This document shows positions 1-11,322 of a stretch of 64,000 nt of DNA, one piece after another; positions within the stretch are counted from its first letter, which is position 1; the number at the start of each line of letters is the position of its first letter. The stretch is from Mauremys mutica. Taxonomy: Eukaryota; Chordata; Testudines; Geoemydidae. The translations under genes were made by a program, and so were the position numbers. Where the stretch lies: contig NC_059075.1 of NCBI RefSeq assembly GCF_020497125.1, forward strand, positions 34,198,003 through 34,262,002. The letters are read 5' to 3'. The notes beneath the pieces were generated by a model. The model made no database searches, had not been told where the DNA came from, and saw only the letters and a program-made list of their open reading frames with translations.

Positions 1-1098
1 ATTGATGACTAGCTTTTAAAATGCTGTTTTTTGTAATCCCGGCTATTTATCTTTTGAATAATTACTCTGTTTGTAATTATGTTAAAGGATTAATAAAAAA
101 ATAAACTGGGGGGAATAAACAGGTTGCATCATGAAGATAAAAACTCAACAAAAATTCTATTTATTCCACTTTTTTGAGGAAGGGTTTCTGCTTAAAAACT
201 TAATCTTTAATTAAATTTATGTATTTTATTTATAGCTCCTTTTATTATTTTTCCAGAACTTGCTGACATAGCAGCGGTTTTGCTAACAGAATCTATGGGA
301 TTGCTGTAATAAATATTATAGCAACCCCCCCGCCCCGGACTATTTCCCCAAGTGTTAGCAGTTTCAGAATGCAGTAGGGTTTGGCCACCATGAATTCATG
401 CATTGTATATGTGAATTGTAAAATCATCATGGTGAAAATATATTGCCTTAATGGGTCCAGAATTGGCACCAAATAACAAAAGCAGAGCTAACAAGCAAGG
501 AGAGAAGTTCTTGTATGTTGGCACAGAGCAGAGCTGCAGTCAGATGTTCACTAAACTTGCATTGTTCCATCATTGAAGTTTAGTTTTTCGTGGGCTTATT
601 TTGGGCTTGCCTCTGTGTGTCTTTGTTAGGACTGTATCAAACTTGCAATATGTGTTAGGCAACATAAATCTATACATATCTATTCTTCTCCATCATCAAC
701 AAAGTAGTGGTGTTCGTTTTGGGTTATGCAGGGTTTTATATAGAAGCTACTTTGACAGAGAGGGAGTTGTGTGAGCAGGAGAGTTTGTTCTTAACCTTTG
801 TTTCTGATGAAAGGCAAGTTGAGTTGCTCTGTGTTGGACTGAGGTTCCTCGAAGAAGGAACAGGTAGAGTGTAAAGAACAGAGGGCCAAGATTTCAGCCT
901 TGTAGGTCTCCTCCACAAGGAGATGTCTTGGAGGGGGTAGAGACAGAGACAGAATGGGAGGACTGGAGAACAATTAAGTCCTATCTGAAAGGTCGGAACT
1001 TTTATTAGGTGCTCTATTATTTTAGTGAGCTAGTTCACCAAGTGGGTTTACTAAAGCTAGGACAGCCTTTTCCATCCCTTTGGAAACAATTACCAAGC
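1..1098. other. Non-coding, nothing recognised
   Basis: AT-rich single-copy-looking DNA. Short open frames on the minus strand have no recognisable domain and no splice-like borders. No repeat family was recognised before the LTR that begins at 1099. Confidence 0.5.
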
Positions 1099-1749
1099 TG
1101 TGACGAACTGGGACTGTTCTTAATGTGGTCTGTGAATGCTGAGTGGGGAGGGTTGGCCTGGGAAGACGGTCTGCATTAGGGGATGGAAGACTGGCCTTGA
1201 GGGAGGATATCTGAGCATGTAACGTGAGAACCCAGGAAGGGGTTAGAGGCCAGGTGACACCTCTGCCCAGGAAGCTGAACAAAGGCTGAGTGAGAGACTA
1301 GGAGGAGTTTTTCAGCTTGGAATCTGGCTGGGAAATGGAGAGGGGTGCTCGACGGGGCTCGGGCCTCTCAACAGGGCTGTGGCCTCCCTGGGGCCCCAGA
1401 TGGACCTAACTAACGGGGATCCTGTTGTCTGTACCGGCAAGACCTGTTTTGGACTGTGTTCATGTCATCTAAATAAGCCTCTGTTTTACTGGCTGGCTAA
1501 GAGTCACGTCTGACTGCAAAGTGGGGGTGCAGGACCCGGTGGCTTCCCCAGGACCCTGCCTGGGCAGACTCGCTGTGGGAAACGCACGGAGGGGCACCTG
1601 CTGAATGCTCCTAGGAGTGACCCAGGAGGTGAAGCTGTGTGAGCTTCTTGCCCTGAAGACAGTCTGCTCCGAGGGAGAGGAGGCTCCTCAAAGTCCTGAC
1701 TGGCTTTGTGGGGAGCAGTTCCAGAGCATCACCCAGGGACTCTGTGACA
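1099..1749 (+). mobile_element. Solo LTR of an endogenous retrovirus
   Basis: The block begins TGTGACGAACTGGGACTG and ends GGGACTCTGTGACA, giving the TG...CA ends and short terminal inverted repeat (TGTGAC / CTGTGACA) of a retroviral LTR. Near 1470 an AATAAG-type polyadenylation signal precedes a T/G-rich stretch, as in the R-U5 part of an LTR. The length (651 bp) is normal for a complete LTR. No internal proviral sequence lies on either side, so it is a solo LTR left by LTR-LTR recombination. I see no convincing target-site duplication. It resembles a common turtle LTR family from general knowledge; the family name was not checked. Confidence 0.7.
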
Positions 1750-2660
1750 CCCCTAACTGTTTTCACTCTAGAATATTGATCTCTTGTACTTTCCCTTTAA
1801 ATCCAGGCTGGCATAGATTGGTTCCCTCTAATTCTCTGCTCTTTCCCTTTTTGTCTCATTTATGTTTTTAAGAGGTATTTGTCAAGCAGGCAGCACGAAT
1901 CCACTTCTCACTGATGGAAAGTATTGTCTGCAGGCTTGCCTTCTTTCTACATGTAGCTACCAGCTGTGAACTCTCACCCGAATGGTAACTTGATTGACAG
2001 CACTGGAAAAAAATCTATACAGATAAATAAAACATTTGAGAAGAAATACACCCCATTCCAGATACCCGAGAGTGGAAAAAATGTGAAACATTCCAAATTT
2101 ATGAAGGGCCATTGGGGGCAAGGAACAGGTTTGCATACACACATATAATTTAGTGACTCATTATATCCTGAGTTATATTTATAACACACAGAGAGTGAAC
2201 TATACCCAACTGTATAAAATAAGACTATTTTTTATTTGGGTTTTCAGTGATAACAGTTACTCCAGTGGTTTGTTAATGTCATCAGAACCCAGAAATAAAA
2301 AATATAGCTTATAAGTGTATACTTCGGGTGTATTTTATTATTTCACAAGAAGTGGACAGTAAGACACCTAATGGAAATTTACGTTAAACAAATACCTGAT
2401 ATAAATTTCAAACTTTGTTCAGTCACTTACATCCCCTCCTTTATGGCTCGATATATTTGTTTTGATGTTCTGCAAAATATAATTTTGGTATATTACAAAA
2501 TTAAAGTATCTGGGTAGTTTTGAAGATATTTTGCAGGAGGAGAAAGAAAAAAAGGTTTGGGGACTGATACTTTTGCTCTGAAGTCAGTGAGAGTTTTGCC
2601 ATCATTCGTAGAAGGATTTGAATCCATGGTTCAGAGAAACTGTCAAAATTCCAATTTCTT
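1750..2660. other. Non-coding, nothing recognised
   Basis: AT-rich DNA with short random open frames on both strands. No repeat, motif or exon-like signal was recognised. Confidence 0.5.
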
Positions 2661-2770
2661 GGGCCCAGAGCTTGCAAACACTTACACACATGCTTAAATG
2701 TGTATATATATTAGTAGTCCCATTGGAATCCATCCCAAAGTTAAGCACATGTGTAAGTGTTGGCAGTTTG
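2661..2770. repeat. Degenerate palindromic MITE
   Basis: Two arms form an inverted repeat: CTTGCAAACACTTACACACA at the left, and at the right the reverse complement of a closely matching arm ending in GTGTAAGTGTTGGCA. The left end starts with GGGCCC. A better-preserved relative lies at 20856-20990. No coding capacity. Confidence 0.5.
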
Positions 2771-2939
2771 AATAAACCTCAGTTATCTTTAAATTTACAA
2801 ACATGAATTATTGAACTTTTCTAAACTTTCAGAAAGGATTGATTTGAGTATTGAGTGTAAACTCAGGTAGATTTTCATTTTATCTAAATCAGTTTGCCCA
2901 TACTTCATCATAAGTGCATTTTCTTTTCAGTAGTCAGCT

Positions 2940-3345
2940 GCATGGGTGTGCTAGGTTTTGTTATTAACAATAATTCTGCTTTGCACTTTTATAGCACCTT
3001 TCATTGTAGGATCTCAAAGTGTTTCATAAATGTTTACTGGTCAAAGCTCACAAAACCCCTATGAAATAAGTATTATTATACCTGATTTATAGACAGGACC
3101 GTCTCTAGGCACCAGCAAAGCAAGCACGTGCTTGGGGTGGCACAATTCCAGGGGCGGCATTCCGGGCTGTTGCTTTCAGATTTTTTTTTTTGCTTTGACT
3201 GGCAAAAACCCTAGAGCCGGCCCTGTTTCTAGATGGAAACAACAAGGCAAAGAGAGATTAATTGACTTGTCCAGGTGGCAAGTCAGACACAGAACCATTC
3301 CTGGGCTCTCTCTCATAGCTAACTCTCCCTTCCCATACTTAAGTA
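2940..3345. repeat. Ancient L3/MIR-like repeat split by a hAT element
   Basis: The left part contains the phrase about a 'TATAGCACCTTTCAT' block followed by 'ATCTCAAAGTGTTTCATAAA', and the right part continues with an 'AATTGACTTGTCCAGGTGGC' block and CAGACACAGAACC. Together these match the order of the old amniote L3/MIR-type 3' region. The repeat is interrupted by the element at 3094-3225, so it is older than that insertion. Confidence 0.55.
3094..3225. mobile_element. Short hAT-type non-autonomous element
   Basis: The ends are CAGGACCGTCTCTAG and CTAGAGCCGGCCCTG, an imperfect terminal inverted repeat beginning with CAG as in hAT elements. It is flanked by TTTATAGA (3086-3093) and TTTCTAGA (3226-3233), a 7-of-8 match to an 8-bp target-site duplication, the size made by hAT transposases. 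It is 132 bp long and non-coding, and it sits inside an older L3-like repeat. Confidence 0.75.
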
Positions 3346-3742
3346 TGCTCTCTTGAGTAATATGACACTCACTAACAAGTGACTTGATGCTACTGTAGCC
3401 TGGTCTACACTAGGCTTTTAAATCGGTTTTAGGAGCGTAAAACCGATTTAATGCCACAACCGTCCACACTAGGAGGCACCTTATATCGATTTTAATGGCT
3501 CTTTAAACCGGTTTCTGTACTCCTCCCTAACGAGAGGAGTAACGCTAGTATCGGTATTACCATATCGGATTAGGGTTAGTGTAGCCGCTGATCGACGGTA
3601 TTGGCCTCCGGGCGGTATCCCACAGTGCACCAGTGACCGCTCTGGACAGCATTCTGAACTCGGATGCACTGGCCAGGTAGACAGGAAAAGCCCCGCGAAC
3701 TTTTGAAATTCATTTCCTGCTTCCCCAGCGTGGAGAGCACAG

Positions 3743-5753
3743 GTGACCACGCACAGCTCATCAGCACAGTTAACAATGCAGTCTCCTGAGAATCGTAAAA
3801 GAGCCCCAGCATGGACTGCACGGGAGGTACTGGATCTGATCGCTATCTGGGGAGAGGATTCAGTGCTAACAGAACTGCGTTCCAAAAGACGAAATGAAAA
3901 AGTATTTGGAAGAATTTCTAAGGCTATGACGGATAAAGGCCACAGCAGGGACTCAGTGCAGTGCAGAGTGAAAGTTAAGGAGCTCAGACAAGCCTACCAG
4001 AAAACCAAAGAAGCAAACGGAAGGTCCGGGGCAGGTCGAAAAACATGCCGCTTCTATGCTGAGCTGCATGCAATTTTAGGGGGCTGCGCCACAAGTACCC
4101 CACCCCTGATCGTGGATTCCGAGGTGGGGGTTGTAATCTCTGCCATGGCTGAGGATTATGCAGACGGGGAAGATGAAGATGAAGAAGAGGAGGAAGACCT
4201 AGCAGAGAGCACACAGCACTCCGTGAGTCCCAGGAGCTTTTTATCACCCTGACGGAATTACCGTCCTCCCAGCCCTCACAAGCCACTATCCCAGACAATG
4301 ACGCCATGGAAGGGATCTCTGGTGAGTGTACCTTTGCAAATAGCAAACATTGTTTTTTAAGCAAGCCTTTTTTAATGATTGATTTGCCCTGAGGACTTGG
4401 GATGCATTCGCAGACAGTATAGTTACTTAGAAAAGTTTGTTAACATGTCCGGGGATTGAGAGGAAATCCTCCAGGGACATCTCGATGAAGCGCTCCTGTA
4501 GGTACTCCAGAAGCCTTTGCAGAAGGTTTCTGGGCAAGGCAGCCTTGTTCCGCCCACCATGGTAGGACACTTTACCACGCCATGCATGTAGCAAGTAATC
4601 AGGTATCATTGCGTGGCAAAGCATAGCAGCGTATGGTCCCGGTGACTGCTGGCATTCAAGAAGCATCCGCTCTTTATCTTGTTCTGTTATCCTCAGCAAA
4701 GTGATATCGTTCAGGATAACCTGGTTAAAAATCAGGAATTTAAGTAAGGGGGGTGGCCATTTTTCTACTGGGTTCGTGGACTGCAGCAGCTTAAAAAAAA
4801 AACTTTCCTGCACGTAGCGAAGCGGGGGGAGGGGAGGAGTGAAATGCCGATGATCTTTTCTGTGTTTGGTCACCGGCGATCTTCCCCAAGCTACCAGCCA
4901 CGCAGTGGGTGGGGGGGGGGTGGGAAGGTTGTTGATTAGCAGGGAGCTAGCGTGGTATTAGCCATGCGTTGGGGGGGAGGGGGTAAATCACTACAGAAGC
5001 CGAAAGACAGTGGCTTACCATGGCCGCATGCAAGCTGAATTCTGATGCCCGGACCTGTGTCTGTGAGATCTGTAACTCCAGAGCTGCAAGCACTCACTAT
5101 TAAGATGAAAAATGCGACCTTGTAGGGAAATCACATGTGCTAGGTGAATAGTGCTGTTCACTGTGAAAGAGTATAACCATTGTTCTGTAAAATGTATCTT
5201 TCTAAATATTTATCTCCCTCATGCAGCTGCAAATTTTTCAACCATCCCTCCTCCATCCCAAAGGCTAGCACAGATAAGGCGGAGGAAAAAGAAGACGCGA
5301 GATGAGATGTTCTCGGATATTATGGAAGTTACACGCAATGAAAGAGCTCATCTGAATGAGTGGAAGGACGTGGTATCAAATTACAGGAAAGAGGCCAGTG
5401 AACGTGAGGACAGGAGGGATGAACATGAGGACAGGAGGGACAACCGAGATGAGAGGTGGCGGCAGGAAGACTGGCAGGAAAATCAGCGGTGGCGGCAGGA
5501 AGATCAGCGGTGGCGGGATGCAACTCTGGGGCTGCTGCGTGATCAAACTGACATGCTCCGGCGTCTTGTGGAGCTTCAGGAACGGCAGCAGGATCACAGA
5601 GTGCCGCTGCAGCCCCTGTATAACCACCCTCAACCCTCACCATGTTCCACATCCTCCTCACCCAGACGTGTAAGAACGCGTGGGGGGAGGCTCCGTGCAC
5701 CCGCCCACTCCACCCCCGTGGACAGCCCAACCAGAAGGATGTCGTTACTGTGA
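3743..5753 (+). pseudogene. Harbinger Myb/SANT-like DNA-binding protein, frameshifted
   Basis: This is the accessory protein that, in PIF/Harbinger elements, binds DNA and helps bring the transposase to the nucleus and to the transposon ends. Exon 1 starts at 3743 or, more likely, at ATG 3776 (MQSPENRKRAPAWT). Its Myb/SANT-like domain spans about residues 20-110 and includes APAWTAREVLDLIAIW and VQCRVKVKELRQAYQKTKE, followed by an acidic run (DGEDEDEEEEED). The donor is at 4322 (G|GTGAGT) and the acceptor at 5226 (TTATCTCCCTCATGCAG), giving an intron of about 0.9 kb that joins in phase. Exon 2 carries basic IRRRKKKTRDEMF, then a charged coiled coil with repeated RWRQED units, and an Arg/Pro-rich tail. 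One base is missing near 4228-4231, which brings in a premature TGA at about 4250; the frame required by the splice donor is the shifted one. The call is firm; activity is unlikely. Confidence 0.85.
4427..4873 (-). CDS. Antisense open frame in the Harbinger intron (unknown)
   Basis: A 148-codon open frame lies opposite the intron of the Myb-like gene. I do not recognise it. The first third is low-complexity and proline-rich because it reads through a G-rich plus-strand tract. The C-terminal 90 residues have ordinary protein-like composition, for example KAALPRNLLQRLLEYLQERF and MSLEDFLSIPGHVNKLF, with helix-like leucine spacing. There is no obvious promoter or polyadenylation signal. It could be a third Harbinger protein, an exon of the minus-strand transcript, or a chance open frame in decaying sequence. 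Retention of the frame in related copies would decide. Confidence 0.3.
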   Translation of the reverse strand: MTKHRKDHRHFTPPLPPLRYVQESFFFKLLQSTNPVEKWPPPLLKFLIFNQVILNDITLLRITEQDKERMLLECQQSPGPYAAMLCHAMIPDYLLHAWRGKVSYHGGRNKAALPRNLLQRLLEYLQERFIEMSLEDFLSIPGHVNKLF

Positions 5754-5836
5754 ATTTTTTTTAATGGCCTTCTCCATCCCTCCTATCCTCCTCCCAAACC
5801 ACACCCTTACTTCTCTCCCTCTTTTTATAATGAATC

Positions 5837-5842
5837 AATAAA
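5837..5842 (+). promoter_or_regulatory. Polyadenylation signal of the Myb-like gene
   Basis: AATAAA lies 84 bp after the stop codon of exon 2 on the plus strand, in the expected place for transcript 3' end formation. Confidence 0.65.
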
Positions 5843-5870
5843 GAATTCATGCTTTTTAAATGAGAGTGAC

Positions 5871-5876
5871 TTTATT
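5871..5876 (-). promoter_or_regulatory. Polyadenylation signal of the transposase gene
   Basis: TTTATT on the plus strand is AATAAA on the minus strand, about 100 bp beyond the transposase stop codon. With the plus-strand signal at 5837 it shows the two Harbinger genes are convergent. Confidence 0.6.
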
Positions 5877-5970
5877 TGCATAAGTAAGCTGTACTCGAAG
5901 GGGGAGGTGGAGTTGCTTACAGGGACTGAGTCAATCAAGGGGGTTGGGTGTTCATCAACAAACACAGCAG

Positions 5971-6728
5971 TCACACTGTACCCTGGCCATTGATGAAGCT
6001 CGTTTTCAAAGCTTCTCTGATGCGCACCGCTTCCTGGTGTGCTCTTCTAATCTCCCTAGTGTCTGGCTGCGCGTAATCAGCAGCCAGGTGATTTGCCTCA
6101 GCCTCCCACCCCGCCATAAAGGTCTCCCCCTTACTCTCACAGAGATTGTGGAGAATACAGCAAGCAGTAATAACATAGGGGACATTGGTTTGGCTGAGGT
6201 CTGAGCGAGTCAGTAATGTCCGCCAGCGCGCCTTTAAACGGCCAAATGCACATTCCACCACCATTCTGCACTTGCTCAGCCTGTAATTGAACAGATCCTG
6301 ACCACTGTCCAGGCTGCCTGTGTATGGCTTCATGAGCCATGGCATCAAGGGGTAGGCTGGGTCCCCCAGGATAATGACAGGCATTTCAACATCCCCAACT
6401 GTTATTTTCTGGTCTGGGAAGTAATTCCCTTGCTGCAGCCGTTTAAACAGAGTAGTGCTTCTGAAGACGCGAGCGTCATGAACCCTCACTGGCCATCCCA
6501 CGTGGATGTTTGTGAAACGTCCCTTGTGATCTACCTGTGCTTGCAGCACCATTGAAAAGTACCCCTTCCGGTTTACGTATCCTGGCGCTGCGGTGCCAAG
6601 ATAGGGATATGGGTTCCATCTATCGCCCCCCCACAGTTAGGGAATCCCAGTGCAGCAAAGCCATCCACTATGGCCTGCACGTTTCCCAGAGTCACAACCT
6701 TTAGTAGCAGCAGCTTAGTGATTGCTTT
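5971..6728 (-). pseudogene. PIF/Harbinger transposase, C-terminal part (DDE domain)
   Basis: This part carries all three catalytic acidic positions of a HARBI1-like DDE transposase: the first Asp in GGAIDGTHIPI (codon at about 6618-6620), the second Asp in VIILGDPAYPLMPW, and the Glu in RMVVECAFGRLKARW. The last conserved block is ITACCILHNLCE. The enzyme cuts transposon ends and inserts them at short target sites. A one-base deletion near 6580-6581, between LAPQRQ and YVNRKGYFSM, breaks the frame; the long open frame from 6552 downward is the part after this break. The upstream codons run into the provirus at 6728 and resume at 12935. The same exon therefore carries two independent lesions. 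Confidence 0.9.
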
Positions 6729-7364
6729 TGTTGGTGCCATTAGGCATATCCCTAGATAATTTAGGAGGGTAGAAAACCACAGTATTAATGAAGCTTTTCT
6801 GTACCAGGCCTGAAATGGACCAAAGTTATTTTATGCTTGTCTAGAGTCCCTTCATATTAAACTCTAATTGAATTCCCAAGTTAGAAGTGAGAATGGAATG
6901 TGTAACTGCTTCTTATCAGTGGAACACGGACAGCAGAAGATAGTAAATAGGGGCCCTACTTGTGTTTAGTTTAGAGGGGAGACAAGGTAATAAATCCAGG
7001 AGTAAACCAAGCTAACAGCCTTGAAAAGTTACGAGATAAATTGTTTGCTGTCAAGGATGATTTAATCTGTTTGATGTAATTGTTAACTATACAAAGTGCC
7101 TATTATATGGGAGGGGACTAGAAGGGAGAAGGGGGGTAAGTGGGCAATGGGGGGTAATGAGAATGCCTTGTTGAAATCATGTATAAGAAGAGACACACAG
7201 CTTGTATCTGTGTGCAGGATCTGAGATTGTAATATCTCCCTGGCACCTCTATTTGGGCTCAAATAAACTTTTTCTGCATTCTCCACCCTGGTGTGATAAT
7301 TAGTGCGACGCACACCGGGCAACGAACCACTGTTTGCTGCCTCAGGCCTTTTGGGCTGGCAACA
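6729..7364 (+). repeat. 5' LTR of the provirus
   Basis: TG...CA-bounded, 636 bp. It contains a TATA-like box (TATAAGAAG, 7182) and AATAAA at 7262-7267, the usual U3-R-U5 signals, with R starting between them. It matches the 3' LTR at all but one position. Confidence 0.93.
7182..7187 (+). promoter_or_regulatory. TATA-like box of the 5' LTR
   Basis: TATAAG about 80 bp upstream of the LTR polyadenylation signal AATAAA (7262). The spacing fits a U3 promoter driving proviral transcription, and an identical site sits in the 3' LTR at 12752. No activity can be read from the sequence. Confidence 0.6.
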
Positions 7365-7368
7365 GTCT

Positions 7369-7390
7369 TGGCGTCCCTGGGTGGGCTCGA
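7369..7390 (+). promoter_or_regulatory. Primer-binding site matching tRNA-Asn
   Basis: Four bases after the 5' LTR, the sequence begins TGGCGTCCCTGGGTGGGC and runs to CTCGA. This is complementary to the CCA-bearing 3' end and T-arm of vertebrate tRNA-Asn(GUU) over about 22 bases. It marks where reverse transcription is primed and supports the 5' LTR boundary. Asn priming is uncommon among gammaretrovirus-like elements, which more often use Pro. Confidence 0.82.
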
Positions 7391-7664
7391 GGCAAAATTG
7401 TGCCTTGCCCGGACTCCTCCAATGGCCGGTGGACGACAGTCACAGCCGATGCCAGCGCGCACCGGTGCTTTTACCGGGGGCCTCGGCAGGGACGTGTCAG
7501 ACCGACCTTGGAAGGCACAACGGTGCAACGCACTCAGATAGTGGAGAAGCAGCTGCGGGCGACGGTGAGGAACCGGTCCTGTGGAAAAGGTAGGAACAGT
7601 TCAGTGCTGTTAACCTTTTGTTTGCCTGTTAAGACCTGGGGACGCCCAGTGTCTTCCCATAGGT

Positions 7665-7883
7665 ATGGGGCAGGGATGGAGTACAGGCAGGGCACGGTGT
7701 ATGCCCCCAGAATGCATTCTAGCAGATTGGAAAGTGTTTGGTTTGGATCCAATGATTAAGGGTAAACTAAAAAGGTTTTGTACAGTAGACTGGCCTCAAT
7801 ATCAACTAGAGAGCCAGGAAAGGTGGCCACCAGAAGGATCACTTAATTACAACATGATCCTTCAATTACTTTTGTTTTGTTAG
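7665..7883 (+). pseudogene. Gag matrix N-terminal remnant
   Basis: A 72-codon open frame begins MGQ, a start with Gly2 available for N-myristoylation. It continues with a matrix-like pattern (DWKVFGLDP, then CTVDWPQYQLESQERWPPEG) that matches the spacing of conserved Trp-Pro blocks in gammaretroviral MA. It stops after about 72 residues and no readable capsid or nucleocapsid follows. In exogenous viruses MA directs Gag to the plasma membrane. Here it is a truncated relic about 280 bp after the primer-binding site, in the normal gag position. Confidence 0.6.
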
Positions 7884-7994
7884 CGAATGGGTAGCTTCTG
7901 AAGCTGTTTGTATAAAGAGCTCTTGTAAAAAATCCCCCATCATATGCCCCAGAGCTGCACTGGGAGGAGGATTGTCCGTGGGAATAATGGTCTT

Positions 7995-8011
7995 GGTGTG
8001 TGTGTGTGTGT
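7995..8011 (+). repeat. (TG)n microsatellite
   Basis: Short run of TG dinucleotides inside the proviral interior. Confidence 0.8.
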
Positions 8012-11000
8012 ATACACCAGTGTGAGTGTCTGTTACTGGAAGACGCCCAGATTAACCTGTGAAGCAAATGCTAATGATCAGGAGTAGTCTAACGCAAGCC
8101 CAGTAACTAGTGGATCTTTAGGAGATCCGACCCACGGTGGGCTGACTCAGCCTGGCATCGTCCGGCGAGGAAGCTGCCTGGGTCTAGGAATGTGTGAACC
8201 TATCTTCCCTCCCCCCCCTTCCTTTCCGTGTGGGCTACTGACAGTCTGATCATCTCACTGTATGCAATCAGAAGTAAGCGGCTCCTCTCCCAGAGACTAG
8301 CCGACGCTCTTTGCTGAAAGGAGATGTAGAAGAGTCAGTCATTCTCGTTAATCTCTCCTGTGTGAGTGTCCTGTAGGGAGAGATTCTTAGTTTATGAGCC
8401 GCTAGCACAGACAGGGCCCCCTCTCTGTGTGTGTAAGTGGAAAATGGGGGAAGGGACAGTCTAAACGTTCTACCTCACCCCCTAAGGGTACCCCAGCATA
8501 GTACATGTACGTACATTATGGTCCTGAAACCTGCAGGTATTTAGAGAATTGGAATCTTTACACGCGTGAAAATCCATCTAAACAATGTCCATTAGAAGGT
8601 ACCTTCAATCTAGATAAGATCATATATCTCAGAGGAGCTTTTAATTACCAAAGGAAAAGCCTCTGACACAGTGTGAGCAATTCGTCTAGGAATGGGTTAA
8701 TTTGAAACTCGGCTAAGCCCAGAGATAAAGAGAGCTGCTCTGCGTATTAGGTCAGACTATGTTAAGTACAAAGAAAAACTTTTAGCCCCGGCTGGCTGTG
8801 GGAAAATATAGACAGAGGTAAATTAAAGGTAATCTAAGTTACAGAACTGAGATTGCATTTGCAAAGCTTAACTGTTCAGTGAGATTTAACAGTCTTTGCA
8901 ATCCCAGAGTTGGTATGGCTTGGTGACCTGAACTGGAATCTCTGAAAGAGACACTGCAGGAGATTCCAGGGTGTAAAAGAACAGCTCTCCCAAGAGTGGA
9001 AGCATGTTGGAAATACTGGACAAGCTGTATACAGAATAATCTCCCGTCCACCTATTCCCCTTTTCTGAATGTTATATATACAGACGTGGTCAGTCTGGAT
9101 ATGTGTGAGTATTAAAGTGGCTTAAGGCTTGGGGAAGCTTTGGGGTTTGGTTATATGGTGTGTTTTGTCCTCCCCCAACGTCCTGCAGTAGATAAATTGG
9201 TAACAGATTTGTCACAGTTTGGTGAGTAATTGAGAATGGGGGAGCCCTATAGAATTTACACCATCTATTTGTTTTACCTTTGTTATGTTGTGTTTCTTTT
9301 GTTTGGAACTGTTGGTGTTATATGTTGAGGATTGCATGATTAAAGGTGAGCCTACTCTCAGCTGCAGTAAGTCTGAGAACTAGAAAGGGGTTCTACCCCC
9401 AGTTGCAGCAGGACTGGGCAATAGAGTAGTTGGAGAAAAGGAACAAATATGTACTTGATAACTAGAATTGAGCAATTAAGAGCATAGATCATGACCCAGA
9501 CAGCAACTCAAACCTGCGCTCAGGGTAAGTTGCAGGCTTTGAGACAGGATTTTCAGTTAGAAAAGGAAGCCCTGGCTAAGCAAGTACCAGTCCTTCAGGG
9601 ACTTGCCAAAATTTAACTATTTGTGCTCAGCATACACCGTAACAGCAGTGTGTTTGCTACAAGAGGAAATTAAATAATTAAACACCAGTGGGCCATGTGT
9701 TTTGCCCAGGTGGCAAGCCTCACAAGGGAAGACTCGGGTAGTCTTGTGAGTTAAAATGTTTTAGGGAAAGAACGGTTCAGCTAGAAAAGAAGGATCGGGC
9801 CCAGGCAGGCAGGCAACAGACGGAGAGATTGGAAAACAAGTTGGAAACTTTTGAGGGTCTAGTGGAAGAAAGGAGTAAATAGGTATAAACATGGGGATTT
9901 CAAATACCCAGGAGGATACTTGGAATAGTGATTTAAGTTGAGAAAAATGGTTGTTGAAGAAAACAAGTGAGTGATTTAAGGCAGTGTGAAAAGTTAACTC
10001 CATAGTTGCTGGAGGGAACAGAAGTTGAACTTTGTAAAAATGCTAAAGAGAAAAATTCTTGGTGTTTTTGAAATGTTTGTAAATAAATTCAGGCAAAGAA
10101 ATTTTTAGATTGCAATCATTTGGTTATGACCCATTTAGCTGAATTATCTAAAAAATGTTTATATAGTGCTATGTAATTGAAATCTTATTAGGGTCTAAAG
10201 GCACTATAAGTGGTGATGTTTTCTTTCAGTGTTTAAAAGCAGGAATTAAAAGTACAAAGCAAGTCAGGAAGCATCTGTATTGATGCAAGTTATCTAACTG
10301 ATAAAGTAGAAGTCACTGAGACCTAAGCTGCCTATGAAACATATATATGAAAATATGGGGTAATTCCCCTGTTTTGCCTGAAATCAACGAAGGTATTTGT
10401 ATATTTTCAGTGATGATTGACAACCCAGAAAGGGTAGACTTCTGTTTTTGTCTTTCAGATAATCAGAGAAAACTGATGCTAGCTGAACAGCATTCAACAT
10501 ACCATGCCTTTGATGGCACAGTAAAATTATGTTTTGTGTTTTATGTTCTGTCTTGTGGTGTTTGTCTCATGGCCAAAATTATTTTGTTTATGGGATGGTC
10601 TGGATTGGAATACAGATACTTGTTTTGTTCAACTTGGAATACAAAGTGTTTGGATAAATTGGGAAAAATATGATATACTAAAGCTTAATACATCTCCTTA
10701 AATAAGAGAGAGAGAAATTTTATTGGTCAAACCTTTTAATTGAAAATTGTTAGTAAAACTTGCATACCAATAGTTTTTGGAAGCAAGGACATGGAAAGTT
10801 AACCCACTCCCCATATTGTATTTGGATCCTTCTGGCTATCTCAGATTTCTAGCCAGAGGGCTGGGGATGGTGGGAAACTATTGGACTAGAGGTTGTATGA
10901 AATAAACTCGTCAAAGTGGGTGTGCTTGTCCTAACTTGTTGTCCCAAAGCTCTGGAAAAAGTTATTTTAGTGAAAGGATAGATGTGATAAACTTTAAATA

Positions 11001-11322
11001 ATAAGACTAATGTACTGTATAAAGGCAATGTATATGTGTTCATTGTTAGCAAAAGATGTATAAGTGAAGGCTAAGTTTCCTTTGTAGGTTAAAAGAAGCC
11101 AAACAGGACAAAGGAAGAAGAACGAGTTAACTGAGGAAAAATAGCTAACATGCTGAGTTTAAAGATAGGGCATTAGCCCCATTTCAGGACACTGCTCTCA
11201 GCTAAGACTTAGCTAACAACCAAGACAAGGGAGGCTTAAATGTGCCCACACAGCTGTAAAGTCTGCAAATCGCTGACAGGCACTAATGAAATGTGTTAGG
11301 TTTCTTTTTTTCACAGGTAAAG
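8012..11322 (+). other. Proviral interior with no readable gene
   Basis: About 3.3 kb lies between the Gag start and the integrase remnant. Frames are broken every few dozen codons. Two short stretches look helical and charged (around 9491-9613 and 9773-9880), suggesting decayed coiled-coil coding, but I cannot assign them. I see no protease, reverse transcriptase or RNase H motif. A 108-codon open frame at 10347-10673 is unrecognised. Confidence 0.5.

Noticed and set aside
5329..5730. 133-codon minus-strand frame opposite Harbinger exon 2
   Set aside because: It is the antisense shadow of the Arg/Glu-rich coiled-coil exon and is Ala/Pro-rich for that reason.
7083..7322. 79-codon minus-strand frame present twice (also 12653-12892)
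   Set aside because: It is an antisense frame inside the LTR and is duplicated only because the LTRs are identical.
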